Shown here: piece by piece, positions 25,418-34,061 of the stretch
Position numbering within the stretch: the stretch's first letter is position 1
Layout of the letters: the number at the start of each line of letters is the position of its first letter
Origin: Natrinema sp. SYSU A 869
GTDB taxonomy: Archaea > Halobacteriota > Halobacteria > Halobacteriales > Natrialbaceae
NCBI RefSeq assembly: GCF_019879105.1
Contig: NZ_CP082249.1
Coordinates: 2,480,001-2,544,000, forward strand
Reading direction: 5' to 3'
Length of the DNA stretch: 64,000 nt
Program-made: the position numbers and the translations under genes
The notes under the pieces: model-generated
Told to the model about the DNA's origin: nothing
What the model saw: the letters and a program-made list of their open reading frames with translations, nothing else
Databases searched by the model: none

Positions 25418-25750
25418 GGCGTAGTGAGTGTTCTTTATTGCGCCACTATTCCATTTAATTATGTCTATTTAGCGGGATCGGACTCCGTATGGGCACTATT
25501 GGTGATGCGCTCGTGATTGACCGTCGTTTGCGACTGTCTTCGTGCCATTCTCGTTCATACAGCACTACACTATTTGGCGTTATGAAGTGCTTAACGGGCG
25601 GGAATTTAGAATCGGCTATAGCAGAAACAATCTAGAAAATCAGATAATATTTCGAGCTAGATGTAATTACGAATTTAGTGAATGAATAAGTTTATACTAT
25701 TTGTCTATAAATACAGGAGTGCTACATCGGCAATTGGAGGAGCGAAATCA
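25418..25750. promoter_or_regulatory. Divergent control region of the injection-system locus
   Basis: 333 bases, much richer in A+T than the flanks. Leftward, ttaatta (25455-25461) sits about 40 bases before the 24173-25417 gene start. Rightward, tttatacta (25691-25699) and tataaatac (25706-25714) precede the sheath gene, and GGAGG at 25736-25740 is a Shine-Dalgarno sequence ten bases before ATG 25751. It is a plausible switch point for the sheath operon. Confidence 0.6.
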
Positions 25751-27487
25751 ATGCCAGAGTACCTATCACCAGGCGTTTACGTCGAAGAGGTCGACAGCGG
25801 AACCAAATCCGTCGAAGGAGTCAGCACTAGCACTGCCGGCTTTCTCGGTGAAACGGAACGGGGTCCCGTCGAACCGAAGCTCGTTACGAGCTTTTCCGAA
25901 TTCAAACGAACGTTCGGCTCGAGTCCACAGTCCTCGGACTTGGACGTGGCCGTGGACGGATTCTTCAAAAACGGGGGGAGCCGCTGTTACGTCGGCCGTG
26001 TTGCAGCCGCCGAAGCGACGGATGTCGCGACGACGACCCTTGTCGACGAGAATCGAACCGACGTCATCTCCGTCGAAGCGACCGGTCCGGGCGGGTGGGG
26101 AAGTTCCATCGCCGCGATCGTCGAGGACGGACCGCTGTACGAGGAGGGGGAGAACGATTACTTCAAGCTGACGCTGCGATACTGGTCGTGCGATATCGAG
26201 GAGGTCAGCAAGCCCGCCTCCGATCAGCCCGACCCGGCTCCCGACATCGAAGAAACCTACGATGACATGTCGGCAGATCCCGAATCCAGCCAGTTCTACG
26301 AGAAACAGATCCCGGGCTCCGTGCTTGTCGACCTCGAGCAGTTGGATGCGGGACGACCCGCCCAGGGACTCTCCTGGTTGTCGCGAGAGGTTCCCCAGGA
26401 GTACTCCGACGGCGGACTGATTCAACTCGATGCCGAATCGAAGACCGCTGCCTACGTTCCGGATGATCTCGAGGATCGGGAGTACAACGAACTACAGGGG
26501 ATCGCCGAACCGTTCGATATCGACGCCTCGCAGGCTCGAGAGGACCTCCAGTCGGAGCTCGAGGAGATTCAGTCCGGCGAGAAGGAAGTCGACGTGGACG
26601 TCGTCTCGGATCTGTCAGCAAAGCCGGAGAGCGAGGACGTTACCCTCAGCGATTACGAGGGAATCAATAAGCCCGGAATGCGAACGGGCCTCGCGGCGTT
26701 CAGGGAACTCGACGGCGTCTCGCTGATGTGTATCCCTGATCAGAACGATATCGAGGGACTGACCGAGTCACTCGTCGCCCACTGTGAGAACATGGGCGAG
26801 CGGTTCGCGATCCTGCAGGCACCGCAGAACGCGGGTGCGATTTCGGATATCGAGACGCCTGTCGATTCCTCGTACGCCGCCTACTACTACCCGTGGGTCG
26901 AGACAAAGGACCCACTCACTAACCGGAAGAAACTCGTTCCGCCGGGCGGCCACATCACCGGCATCTTCGCGCGAAGCGACGCGGAACACGGCGTTCACAA
27001 GGCACCCGCGAACGAAGTTGTCCGGGGTATTCTCGGCATCCAGCACAACATCACGAAAGGTGAACAGGATGTCCTCAATCCGAAGGGGGTCAACTGTATC
27101 CGGAGCTTCCAAGGTCGGGGCATCCGCCTATGGGGCGCGCGGACAGCCTCCAGCGATCCGTCTTGGAAGTACGTGAACGTGCGTCGACTGTTCCTCTACA
27201 TCGAGCAGTCGATCGATGAGGGCACTCAGTGGGCGGTTTTCGAACCGAACGACGAGGATCTGTGGGCTCGCGTGCGCCAGTCGGCTGAGAACTTCCTGAC
27301 GACGGTGTGGCGAGACGGCGGTCTCCAGGGGAGCACCGCCGACGAGGCGTTCTACGTCAAGTGCGGCGAGGAGACGATGACACAGGACGACATCGACAAC
27401 GGCCGACTCATCGTCGAGATCGGTGTCGCGCCGGTCAAGCCGGCCGAGTTCGTCGTCTTCCGAATTAGCCAGGACACCGGCGAGTAA
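25751..27487 (+). CDS. Contractile sheath protein
   Basis: A 578-residue tail sheath subunit, the part that contracts to drive the inner tube through a target envelope. The N-terminus YLSPGVYVEEVDSGTKSVEG with STAGFLGETERGPVEP is the classic sheath start. The C-terminal domain shows GVNCIRSFQGRGIRLWGART, YVNVRRLFLYIEQSIDEGTQ, FEPNDEDLWARVRQSAENFL, and the terminal strand IEIGVAPVKPAEFVVFRI-like sequence. A variable, acidic central domain (about 130-300) would face outward. ATG 25751 is chosen from its Shine-Dalgarno sequence; the longer frame from 25682 lacks one. It is the first gene of the rightward structural operon. Confidence 0.96.
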   Translation: MPEYLSPGVYVEEVDSGTKSVEGVSTSTAGFLGETERGPVEPKLVTSFSEFKRTFGSSPQSSDLDVAVDGFFKNGGSRCYVGRVAAAEATDVATTTLVDENRTDVISVEATGPGGWGSSIAAIVEDGPLYEEGENDYFKLTLRYWSCDIEEVSKPASDQPDPAPDIEETYDDMSADPESSQFYEKQIPGSVLVDLEQLDAGRPAQGLSWLSREVPQEYSDGGLIQLDAESKTAAYVPDDLEDREYNELQGIAEPFDIDASQAREDLQSELEEIQSGEKEVDVDVVSDLSAKPESEDVTLSDYEGINKPGMRTGLAAFRELDGVSLMCIPDQNDIEGLTESLVAHCENMGERFAILQAPQNAGAISDIETPVDSSYAAYYYPWVETKDPLTNRKKLVPPGGHITGIFARSDAEHGVHKAPANEVVRGILGIQHNITKGEQDVLNPKGVNCIRSFQGRGIRLWGARTASSDPSWKYVNVRRLFLYIEQSIDEGTQWAVFEPNDEDLWARVRQSAENFLTTVWRDGGLQGSTADEAFYVKCGEETMTQDDIDNGRLIVEIGVAPVKPAEFVVFRISQDTGE

Positions 27488-27541
27488 CACCGCCCACACC
27501 GTATCTGACGATCAACCAATCTCTACGCAATCGATACGATA

Positions 27542-28000
27542 ATGCCAGACTCACACGGACCACTCAGACAAACCGAATTCAAGGTCGAACTCGACGGCGT
27601 CGGCATCCCCGGATTCGTCGAGGTCGAACTGCCAGCGATGCGAACCGAACAGGTCGAATACCGCGAAGGCAACGATCCATCGCACAACCGAAAACTCTGG
27701 GGCGACACCCAGTATGACGACCTCATCCTCGTTCGGGGTGCAAACGAGAAAAACGAGGAACTCTACAACTGGCGGAAATCCGTCGACGAGGGGAAGATGG
27801 ACGACGGCGGCCGGAAGAACATCGCCGTCATCATCATGAACGAGATCGGCGACTCAGTGCTTCGCTTCGAGTTCACGAAGGCGTGGATCAAGGAGTACCG
27901 ACCGCCGACGCTCAACTCCCACGGCGGTGGCGGTCAGGGCAACCTCGCCACCGAAGAGTACGTCGTCACCTTCGATGAGATGGAACGGAAGAACGTATGA
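27542..28000 (+). CDS. Inner tube protein (gp19-like), copy 1
   Basis: A 152-residue subunit of the rigid tube inside the sheath. The pattern FKVELDGVGIPGFVEVELPA, then TEQVEYREGNDP and NEELYNWRKSVDEGKMDDGG, and the final NLATEEYVVTFDEME match the T4 gp19/Hcp-like tube fold. It follows the sheath by 54 bases. Its stop overlaps the ATG of the next tiny ORF (ATGA at 27997-28000), indicating translational coupling. Confidence 0.93.
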   Translation: MPDSHGPLRQTEFKVELDGVGIPGFVEVELPAMRTEQVEYREGNDPSHNRKLWGDTQYDDLILVRGANEKNEELYNWRKSVDEGKMDDGGRKNIAVIIMNEIGDSVLRFEFTKAWIKEYRPPTLNSHGGGGQGNLATEEYVVTFDEMERKNV

Positions 28001-28161
28001 CACGATCGTCGAGTTCGTCTCCGGACGCGTTTACCGTTCCGCGTCATCGGTTCGGTGACGATTGGCGTGTCGACGACGAGGGCGTCCTTCACACCGGTGA
28101 TTCCGCCCCGTTTACCGATCGCGTCGTCGTCACCTGTGACAGCGGAGGGCGTCGATCATGA
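27997..28161 (+). CDS. Tiny overlapping ORF between tube and gp28-like genes
   Basis: A 54-residue frame overlapping its neighbours by ATGA on both sides (27997-28000 and 28158-28161). The product is hydrophilic (MTRSSSSSPDAFTVPRHRFG, then DDWRVDDEGVLHTGD, ending in VVVTCDSGGRRS) and I recognise no family. Coding is supported by the double four-base overlap in an otherwise tightly packed operon and by the acidic middle. It could serve only to couple translation. Confidence 0.55.
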   Translation: MTRSSSSSPDAFTVPRHRFGDDWRVDDEGVLHTGDSAPFTDRVVVTCDSGGRRS

Positions 28162-28718
28162 CCGGCGGAACGCTCCAGACCGAGTTCGAGTTCACTCTCC
28201 CCCAGGGGTACGTCGACGACGAGGGAACGCTCCACAAGGAGGGCCGAATGCGACTCGCCACCGCGGCCGACGAGATCAAGCCGCTACAAAACCCCCGCGT
28301 CCAGTCGAACTCCTCGTATCTGACCATCGTCTTGCTTTCGCGGGTCGTCACCGAACTCGGCGACCTCGAGACGATCGACGCGAGCATCATCGAGAATCTG
28401 TTCGTCACGGACCTCGAGTACCTGCAGGCCCTGTACGAGCGGATCAACAACCAGGGGGTAAACGCCGTCGAGACGGCCTGTCCCGAGTGTGGTGAGCCAT
28501 TCGAAATTAACGCAGAGAACGGCGCTCACGTGACGATCGATAGCGCCACCAGTGGTATGGGTTCCGCTGGTGTCGAAGCTGGTTCCGTCAGTACAGGCAG
28601 TGACATCGGTAGCGTCGGTGCGACCGAATCGCCTGGGTTCGAGACCGCCGATATGCGCGCAGCCGGCACCGAATCGAACGAGAACGAGGAGTCCGAGTCG
28701 GGAAACCCAGCGGAATAG
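28158..28718 (+). CDS. gp28-like baseplate hub assembly chaperone
   Basis: A 186-residue protein. Residues 1-115 resemble the T4 gp28-type/tail assembly chaperone family of injection systems (TEFEFTLPQGYVDDEGTLHK, then GRMRLATAADEIKPLQNPRV, and LVTDLEYLQALYERINNQG-like helices), ending in a zinc-ribbon half CPECGEPFEI. The last 65 residues are Gly/Ser/Thr/Asn-rich and disordered. Its position directly after the tube gene is the standard place for this family. It is expected to assist assembly, not to remain in the particle. Confidence 0.78.
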   Translation: MTGGTLQTEFEFTLPQGYVDDEGTLHKEGRMRLATAADEIKPLQNPRVQSNSSYLTIVLLSRVVTELGDLETIDASIIENLFVTDLEYLQALYERINNQGVNAVETACPECGEPFEINAENGAHVTIDSATSGMGSAGVEAGSVSTGSDIGSVGATESPGFETADMRAAGTESNENEESESGNPAE

Positions 28719-28723
28719 TCCGG

Positions 28724-28972
28724 TTGTACGAGCCGGACCGCCTCTACGAGGAGGTCGCGTTCGTGGCCTACCATTTCGGCTGGAGCCACGACGAGGTATT
28801 GAACATGCCCCACTGGGAACGGCAGCGCTGGTGTACGGAGATTAGCGGGATCAACGACCGAATGAACGACTCGCCGTCCGATCGACCTCGTGACCGCCGT
28901 CGCGGTCGCGGCCGGGGGCGTGACGACGCCGGCGGCGGTATCGTACTCCGAAATCCGCCGGATTCCGAGTAA
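28724..28972 (+). CDS. Small DUF6760-like injection-system protein
   Basis: An 82-residue protein with a compact helical N-terminus (RLYEEVAFVAYHFGWSHDEV, then LNMPHWERQRWCTEISGINDRM) typical of short proteins after the gp28-like gene in injection-system loci (DUF6760 type). The C-terminal 35 residues are Arg/Asp/Gly-rich. It appears to start with TTG at 28724, five bases after the previous stop; no better start exists in frame. The role is unknown. Confidence 0.72.
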   Translation: MYEPDRLYEEVAFVAYHFGWSHDEVLNMPHWERQRWCTEISGINDRMNDSPSDRPRDRRRGRGRGRDDAGGGIVLRNPPDSE

Positions 28973-29020
28973 CTACGGCATCTGGCACTCAGATGCCGCT
29001 ACGACCGCAGTACTGAGACG

Positions 29021-29476
29021 ATGGCACCATACACAACGGAAGACGATCCCTACGCACAGTACAACTTCGAAGTCGAGGTGGACGGCGAGACCGTCGCCGG
29101 CTTCGCCGAGGTCGCCGGGATAACCATGGAGTTAGAAACCGTCCAGTATCGCGAGGGCGGTGTCAACGATCACGTCCACCAGTTACCCGGCCAGTTCGCG
29201 CATGCGAACCTCGTCCTCCAACGCGGGTTGACGACGGACACGGCCTTCTGGGACTGGATCCAGACGGTAATGAGCGGGACGATCTCCCGAAAAAACATCG
29301 TCGTCAAGGTGAAGGACGGTTTTCAGGGTGAGAGCCAGTGGGGATGGGAGTTCGTGAACGCGTATCCGACGAAGTGGTCGGGGCCGGACCTGGCGAGCAA
29401 CGAACGAGGGATGGCGATCGAATCCATCGAGTTGGCATACGAACAGTTCTCGAAGATGTCGGGAATGCCAGAGTGA
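29021..29476 (+). CDS. Inner tube protein (gp19-like), copy 2
   Basis: A 151-residue second tube-type protein: YAQYNFEVEVDGETVAGFAE, VAGITMELETVQYREGGVND, FWDWIQTVMSGTISRKNIVV, and terminal IESIELAYEQFSKM. It is distinct from copy 1 in sequence but has the same fold signature. Injection systems commonly carry two tube paralogs, one being the special first ring that meets the baseplate hub. It ends the first rightward block. Confidence 0.93.
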   Translation: MAPYTTEDDPYAQYNFEVEVDGETVAGFAEVAGITMELETVQYREGGVNDHVHQLPGQFAHANLVLQRGLTTDTAFWDWIQTVMSGTISRKNIVVKVKDGFQGESQWGWEFVNAYPTKWSGPDLASNERGMAIESIELAYEQFSKMSGMPE

Positions 29477-29807
29477 TGCTCGCGACCGCGAACGCACGAT
29501 AACCGCCGACCGTAACCGGTACTCGGCGGTTCGACCCTTCGGGTTGACGCTCCGAGTATCGTGCCCGTGACGAGTTCCGGTCATAATCCGGCCAGTCTCG
29601 AGATCCATCTGTCGGGAGTGACACTCCTGAATACCGGCCCTTGTTTCTCCACTATCACCAGTATGTTTTAATAGGACTCGACAAACATCATTCGAGAGAA
29701 TATGCGTAATCGAACGGGAATGAAACCGGCCGAGCGGATAGAACACGGTCCGATCTCGGACGGCCAACTGTCGGCCGCCAACGGCATAAACGGGGTGACT
29801 CGATGAG
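29477..29807. other. Intergenic region with promoter and possible 34-codon ORF
   Basis: 331 bases. Imperfect repeats around 29500-29570 (ccgccgacc / ggtcggcgg-like arms) may end the tube transcript. A TATA-like gttttaata at 29664-29672 lies about 30 bases before an ATG at 29702 opening a 34-codon frame to 29806; its product is unremarkable, so this may simply be the leader of the membrane-protein gene. A ggggtga motif at 29793-29799 could be that gene's Shine-Dalgarno sequence. Confidence 0.45.
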
Positions 29808-30938
29808 ATGAAACGTATTGCATCGAAGGTAACAAAGACGGTCAGAAAACAACTATCACCGGTCATTCGGCCATTGATGGCGGCGCTGATCGTCGCCTTG
29901 CTCGTAACTGCCGTGGCCGTCATAACAGGGCTCGTTGAATACGTTCCCCAGTCGTCGGTTCCCGTAACAGGATGGGCGATTTCACCGCGGGTCGTCCTGT
30001 TGGTGACGGTATTCGTGCTCGTTGCGATCATCTGTGCCGGCTATATCCTGTATCGGAATTACGAGGACGCGATCAGGGACCAGTGGGAACGGCTGTCGAT
30101 CTGGGCGCAGGCGACGATCGCTGGCGGGATCTGTGGAGCGCTCGTCGCGGTCGGACTCGGTGTCGCCGTCGTCGCCGGCCCGATTCCGCTTTCGTTCATC
30201 CTCGCCGGATCGCTGATCGCGTGGCCGGTCGCAACCGTACTCGTGCTCCGTCAGCGCCGCGAACCCGCCACGGACGACGACTCACCGTCCGCGTTCCAGT
30301 CGCTACTCATCAAAGCCGGCTACGCCCAGGTCAAACTCCTTCAAACGCGTACACTGGCCGGTATTGTCGGCTTCGCTGGTGCCGTCCTCGGCAGCCTCGG
30401 AATCCGCGCGTTGATCTCGTGGCTCCCGTGGTTCGATGGGACGCTCACGCATCTCCAGACCGTTCTCCTCGCTGCCTTCCTGTGGGTAGTCGCGACGGTA
30501 CTCGTCTATAACCGCTACGAATCCACGATCAGTGACCGGACCGACCTTCGGATCGTCGCGGTCTCGAATCCGGAGTCCCGTCCCGGCCGCGAACTGACGA
30601 TCAAAAACGATGGCGTCGTCCCCGTCGAACTGACGCAAGCGAAGATCCGCGATACGAAACGTGACCTCTATCAATTCGACGTGGGGATGTCACTCGAGCC
30701 CGGTGAGCGCCGTCCATTCGAGGTTCCGGAAGCGTTTCTGCTTGAGTCCAACGAGGCGGCGATGGATCTCCCACTCGGATACACGCTCAAACAAGGTGGG
30801 GAACACCCGATCGTCTACACGCGGACCGGCGAGCAGTTCGTCCTGCAAGGGGGCAGTGATGCGCTGGACCGCGATCCGGCCCGATCCTCGACCCCGTCAC
30901 CGATTGGGCTGAGCGCCGACCCGACGCCACACGAGTAG
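29808..30938 (+). CDS. Six-helix membrane protein within the injection-system locus
   Basis: A 376-residue integral membrane protein with predicted helices near residues 22-44, 60-82, 103-124, 126-147, 183-205 and 214-234. A soluble C-terminal domain of about 140 residues follows, with beta-strand pattern (DLRIVAVSNPESRPGRELTI, PVELTQAKIRDTKRDLYQF, MSLEPGERRPFEVPEAFLL), resembling an Ig-like fold. I recognise no family. It sits between the second tube gene and the leftward cap/ATPase pair. A membrane anchor, release factor or self-protection protein are possible roles; none is shown by the sequence. Confidence 0.72.
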   Translation: MKRIASKVTKTVRKQLSPVIRPLMAALIVALLVTAVAVITGLVEYVPQSSVPVTGWAISPRVVLLVTVFVLVAIICAGYILYRNYEDAIRDQWERLSIWAQATIAGGICGALVAVGLGVAVVAGPIPLSFILAGSLIAWPVATVLVLRQRREPATDDDSPSAFQSLLIKAGYAQVKLLQTRTLAGIVGFAGAVLGSLGIRALISWLPWFDGTLTHLQTVLLAAFLWVVATVLVYNRYESTISDRTDLRIVAVSNPESRPGRELTIKNDGVVPVELTQAKIRDTKRDLYQFDVGMSLEPGERRPFEVPEAFLLESNEAAMDLPLGYTLKQGGEHPIVYTRTGEQFVLQGGSDALDRDPARSSTPSPIGLSADPTPHE

Positions 30939-30977
30939 TCGATAGGGTCGGCGGAACGTGTCGCTCGCTGCATCCGA

Positions 30978-31598
30978 TTACAGCGTGTCGGGCTCGTCCG
31001 GTCGTCGTGAAATATCGGTTTTGCGTTCGTCGATGCGCGTAAACGATTCCTCGTTCGTCGACTGGATCAGTACCGGACTGACCTCGAACGTCGCCGAGGG
31101 ATGGTAGGTCGTGTCGCCGAACCGGGCCCAGAGGTTCGTGAACTGGTCGAGTGGTTCGGACGTTACCCGGACCGATAGATTGCTGTCTTGATCGAGTCCA
31201 GCCGCACACTCCGCGGGCTCGAGCCGCGAGTTGTCGTGAAGGAGCTGGATAGCCAACCCGAGCGTCCGCTGTTGGGCGAGCGTTCCCGTGGCCTGTTCGC
31301 CCTCGTCGTCCATCGGATAGGCAGTCAGCAGGTACTGCAGGGAGAGCGGGAGCGGCGGATTGCGTTTCGTCGATTGGGCGATTTCGGGCGCAGCGGCTCC
31401 GGCCTTCTCGTCGCGCGTGACGCGATACAGAAACAGCCCGAGTCGGACACCCGAATCGGCATCGACCGCGTCGGGCGAGGTCAGTGCCACGTCGCTACGG
31501 GAAAACGAAATGTTTCGGCGCTGTTCGATCTGTTCCTGGAGCAGTTCCAACAAGGTCTCGCTGACCGCAGCGACAGCGGTGAAGGTCACGACCACCAC
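30978..31598 (-). CDS. DUF4255 / Pvc16-like tail cap protein
   Basis: A 206-residue protein of the DUF4255 (Pvc16/Afp16) family, which caps the sheath and tube and stops their growth. The pattern FTAVAAVSETLLELLQEQI, VRLGLFLYRVTRDEKAG, PPLPLSLQYLLTAYPMDDEG and TLGLAIQLLHDNSRL is diagnostic. It is leftward, downstream of the AAA+ ATPase, as these two genes often pair. It opens with consecutive GTG codons (31593-31598), so the exact start is uncertain by one residue. Confidence 0.9.
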   Translation of the reverse strand: MVVVTFTAVAAVSETLLELLQEQIEQRRNISFSRSDVALTSPDAVDADSGVRLGLFLYRVTRDEKAGAAAPEIAQSTKRNPPLPLSLQYLLTAYPMDDEGEQATGTLAQQRTLGLAIQLLHDNSRLEPAECAAGLDQDSNLSVRVTSEPLDQFTNLWARFGDTTYHPSATFEVSPVLIQSTNEESFTRIDERKTDISRRPDEPDTL

Positions 31599-31802
31599 CT
31601 CGCGACCGCCACTGTCGGTTCATCGAGAGGACGGTGCGGCCGGTACTGTACTTGTGACCCGAACGCTTCGTGGCCGTCATCGGTACGAAATCGGTGTCGC
31701 GTTCGGTTCGCGAGCAGTGTTCGAGACGTATCGGCGTTCGCTGTCGAACGGAGCGGTGCTGTCAGATCGGTCAGGGTTGGGTACGCTGTGAGCATGGTCT
31801 GG

Positions 31803-33926
31803 TCAGTCCAAGACGAGGTGTTCGTCGTACGGTTCGAACTGCGGGGGCTGGAGCAAGCGCCCGGTCTTCTCGTACTCGAGTTGCACTGCGCGGACGACGT
31901 GGGACATCGCGATCCAATCGTCGTCGCCGGCCGCGAGGATCGCGGCCGTCTGGCCGATTGTCTTGATGCGGCCGCCGGTAAACTCGAACGACGAGAGGAA
32001 CTCGTAATCGATGTCGCGCGTGGGCGCGTCGTCGGGGAAGACGTGCTTCCAGATGCGTTCGCGGGTCGCTTCGCGGGGCATCTCGAAGGTGACGGTGTGG
32101 TCGATTCGGCGGGTGAACGCCGAGTCGATGTTCGAGGCGTAGTTGGTGGTCATGAGAATTATGCCGTCGTAGGCCTCGACGCGCTGGAGCAGATAGTTGA
32201 CCTCCACGTTGGCATAGCGATCGGTCGCGCTCGAGACCTGCGAGCGGTCACCGAAGACGGCGTCGGCCTCGTCGAACAGCAGGATGGCGTTGGAGTGTTC
32301 GGCCTCCTCGAAAATTCGCTCTAAGTTCTCCTCGGTCTCGCCGATGTACTTCGAGACGACCGAGGAGAGGTCGATCTTGTAGAGGTCCATCCCGACATCG
32401 TTTGCCAGAATCTCGGCAGCCATCGTCTTGCCCGTGCCCGAATCGCCCTTGAACAGGGCGACGACGCCCGTGCCACGGCTGAACTGTTCCTCGAAGCCCC
32501 AGTCGCCGTAGATCCGGCCCTGATGGCGGACGTGGTCGCATACCAACTCGAGTTTGCGCATGGTGTCGTCTCGCAACTGGATATCCGTCCAGTCGCTGTC
32601 GGGCTCGAGTTGCTGGGCGAGGTCCCCCAGTCCGTCGGCGGACTGAGCACGGCAGCCTTCGTAGACATCATCAGCGGTGACCTCGCCGCCGCCGGCCAGC
32701 GATTGGGCCGTCGACAGCGCCGCCTCGAGTTGGCCGTGGGTGAGTTCGAACGTCCCCGCCAGCACTTCGGGCTCGAGGGCGTCGGGCAGGTCGTCGGCGT
32801 GGGCGGTCCAGAACTGCCGGCGGATCGCCAGCGATGACCGAGGGAACTCGAGGATGGCGTCGATGTCCGTGTCCATGACTGTCGAGGGCGTCCAGGCGTC
32901 CGCGCCGGTGACGAAGAGGTCGGTCGCGACGGCCGCGAAGCGGTCGAACACGGCCTCGAGCGAGCGCTCGTGTTCGCGGGCGTCGAACGTGGCCGCTCCG
33001 GCCGCGGTCAACTGCAGCGGTTTCCCGAGCAGTTTCGCTTCCCGGACGAGCGCGTCGAGCGCGCCGGCGTCGAGGACCGCCTTGAGGTCGGCCCGGAGGT
33101 ACTCATCGGCAGAGCTGACGGCCTCGAGGGCGCGGCGCTTCTCGGTCCCGTCGGGGCCGGCGAAGTAGAACCGCCGGCCCGTGCCGTCGTCGGCCGGCAG
33201 CGACGTGAGCCGATCAGCGAGGTCCTCGCCGATCGCGAGGTTGTCGACGCCGAGCGTCGGGTCGATCTCGTGCTCCTCGAGCGCCGCCGCGTCGCCGGCC
33301 GCGTGCCGGTCAAGCGTTGTCTCGAGTGCGGGATCGAGGCCGTCGTAGCCCTTGAGGTAGTCGACAATGCGGTCGTCGACGACGTACTGCCGGCCGCGTT
33401 CGGTGGCGACGCCGTCAGGCGGCGAGACATCCTCGAGCAGGCCGTGTCGCCGGAGCGGGGAGTCGCTGGCCACCAGCGCGCCCGCGGCGAGCCGCTCCTC
33501 GGGCGTCCGGCTGAACAGTCGCTCGAGGAGGACGACCGTCAGCCTCGAGAGGGCCGTACTCTCCTGCAGTCGTTTGTACTGCTCGCCGTAGGAGCGATCG
33601 AATCGTGGCGCGAGCGCAAGCAAGAGGGTATCGAGGTGACGCTGCGAGAGATCGAACTGATCTGCGAGCACACGTAGCCGAAGCGTGACATCATCGGTCG
33701 TGTCGCATTTGCGCTCGATCTCAGCCGTCAGTTCACGGATCCGATCGTGCGCTTCTTTCGGAAGCGCAAGCGGTAACTTGCGCGGTTCGGTCGCGAGCGT
33801 TGCCGTATCGGTCGCAGACTCCTCGTCTCTCTTGATTGCATTCTCGGCCGCTTCCGCGGCTTCGAGAACGACGTTGAGCCGATCGAATTCCTCGAGGAGG
33901 TGTTCCTGTGTCGTGGCGTAACTCAT
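31803..33926 (-). CDS. Injection-system AAA+ ATPase (Afp15/PvcD-like)
   Basis: A 707-residue ATPase. The N-terminal 430 residues are a helical region typical of injection-system ATPases (DQFDLSQRHLDTLLLALAPR, RRHGLLEDVSPPDG). The AAA+ module has Walker A GDSGTGKT (about residues 494-501), Walker B LLFDEADAVFG (about 549-559), the sensor MTTNYASNID, and the arginine-finger/sensor-2 region AFTRRIDHTVTFEMP. In other systems this ATPase is needed for assembly or loading, not contraction. It reads leftward from the promoter region shared with the effector gene and is followed by the cap gene after a 204-base gap. Confidence 0.95.
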   Translation of the reverse strand: MSYATTQEHLLEEFDRLNVVLEAAEAAENAIKRDEESATDTATLATEPRKLPLALPKEAHDRIRELTAEIERKCDTTDDVTLRLRVLADQFDLSQRHLDTLLLALAPRFDRSYGEQYKRLQESTALSRLTVVLLERLFSRTPEERLAAGALVASDSPLRRHGLLEDVSPPDGVATERGRQYVVDDRIVDYLKGYDGLDPALETTLDRHAAGDAAALEEHEIDPTLGVDNLAIGEDLADRLTSLPADDGTGRRFYFAGPDGTEKRRALEAVSSADEYLRADLKAVLDAGALDALVREAKLLGKPLQLTAAGAATFDAREHERSLEAVFDRFAAVATDLFVTGADAWTPSTVMDTDIDAILEFPRSSLAIRRQFWTAHADDLPDALEPEVLAGTFELTHGQLEAALSTAQSLAGGGEVTADDVYEGCRAQSADGLGDLAQQLEPDSDWTDIQLRDDTMRKLELVCDHVRHQGRIYGDWGFEEQFSRGTGVVALFKGDSGTGKTMAAEILANDVGMDLYKIDLSSVVSKYIGETEENLERIFEEAEHSNAILLFDEADAVFGDRSQVSSATDRYANVEVNYLLQRVEAYDGIILMTTNYASNIDSAFTRRIDHTVTFEMPREATRERIWKHVFPDDAPTRDIDYEFLSSFEFTGGRIKTIGQTAAILAAGDDDWIAMSHVVRAVQLEYEKTGRLLQPPQFEPYDEHLVLD

Positions 33927-34061
33927 GACTGTGACACTGACAAGCCGGGAAGATTGGGGCTCATATCCGTCAGAACGTATCTTCCCCTCTTATTTTATTT
34001 AAGTATACTCATTGGGAACTTTTATTGTCTGATGAGAAAAATACCGCACCAAGAGTATCAC
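33927..34061. promoter_or_regulatory. Divergent promoter region between ATPase and effector genes
   Basis: 135 A+T-rich bases. The rightward TATA-like box tattttatttaagtatac (33991-34008) is about 25-35 bases before ATG 34032 and 60 before ATG 34062. The leftward ATPase promoter is not distinct. Separate control of the effector module is plausible. Confidence 0.55.

Noticed and set aside
29702-29806. A 34-codon ORF as a firm gene
   Set aside because: It follows a TATA-like box, but the peptide is unremarkable and it may only be the leader of the membrane-protein gene.
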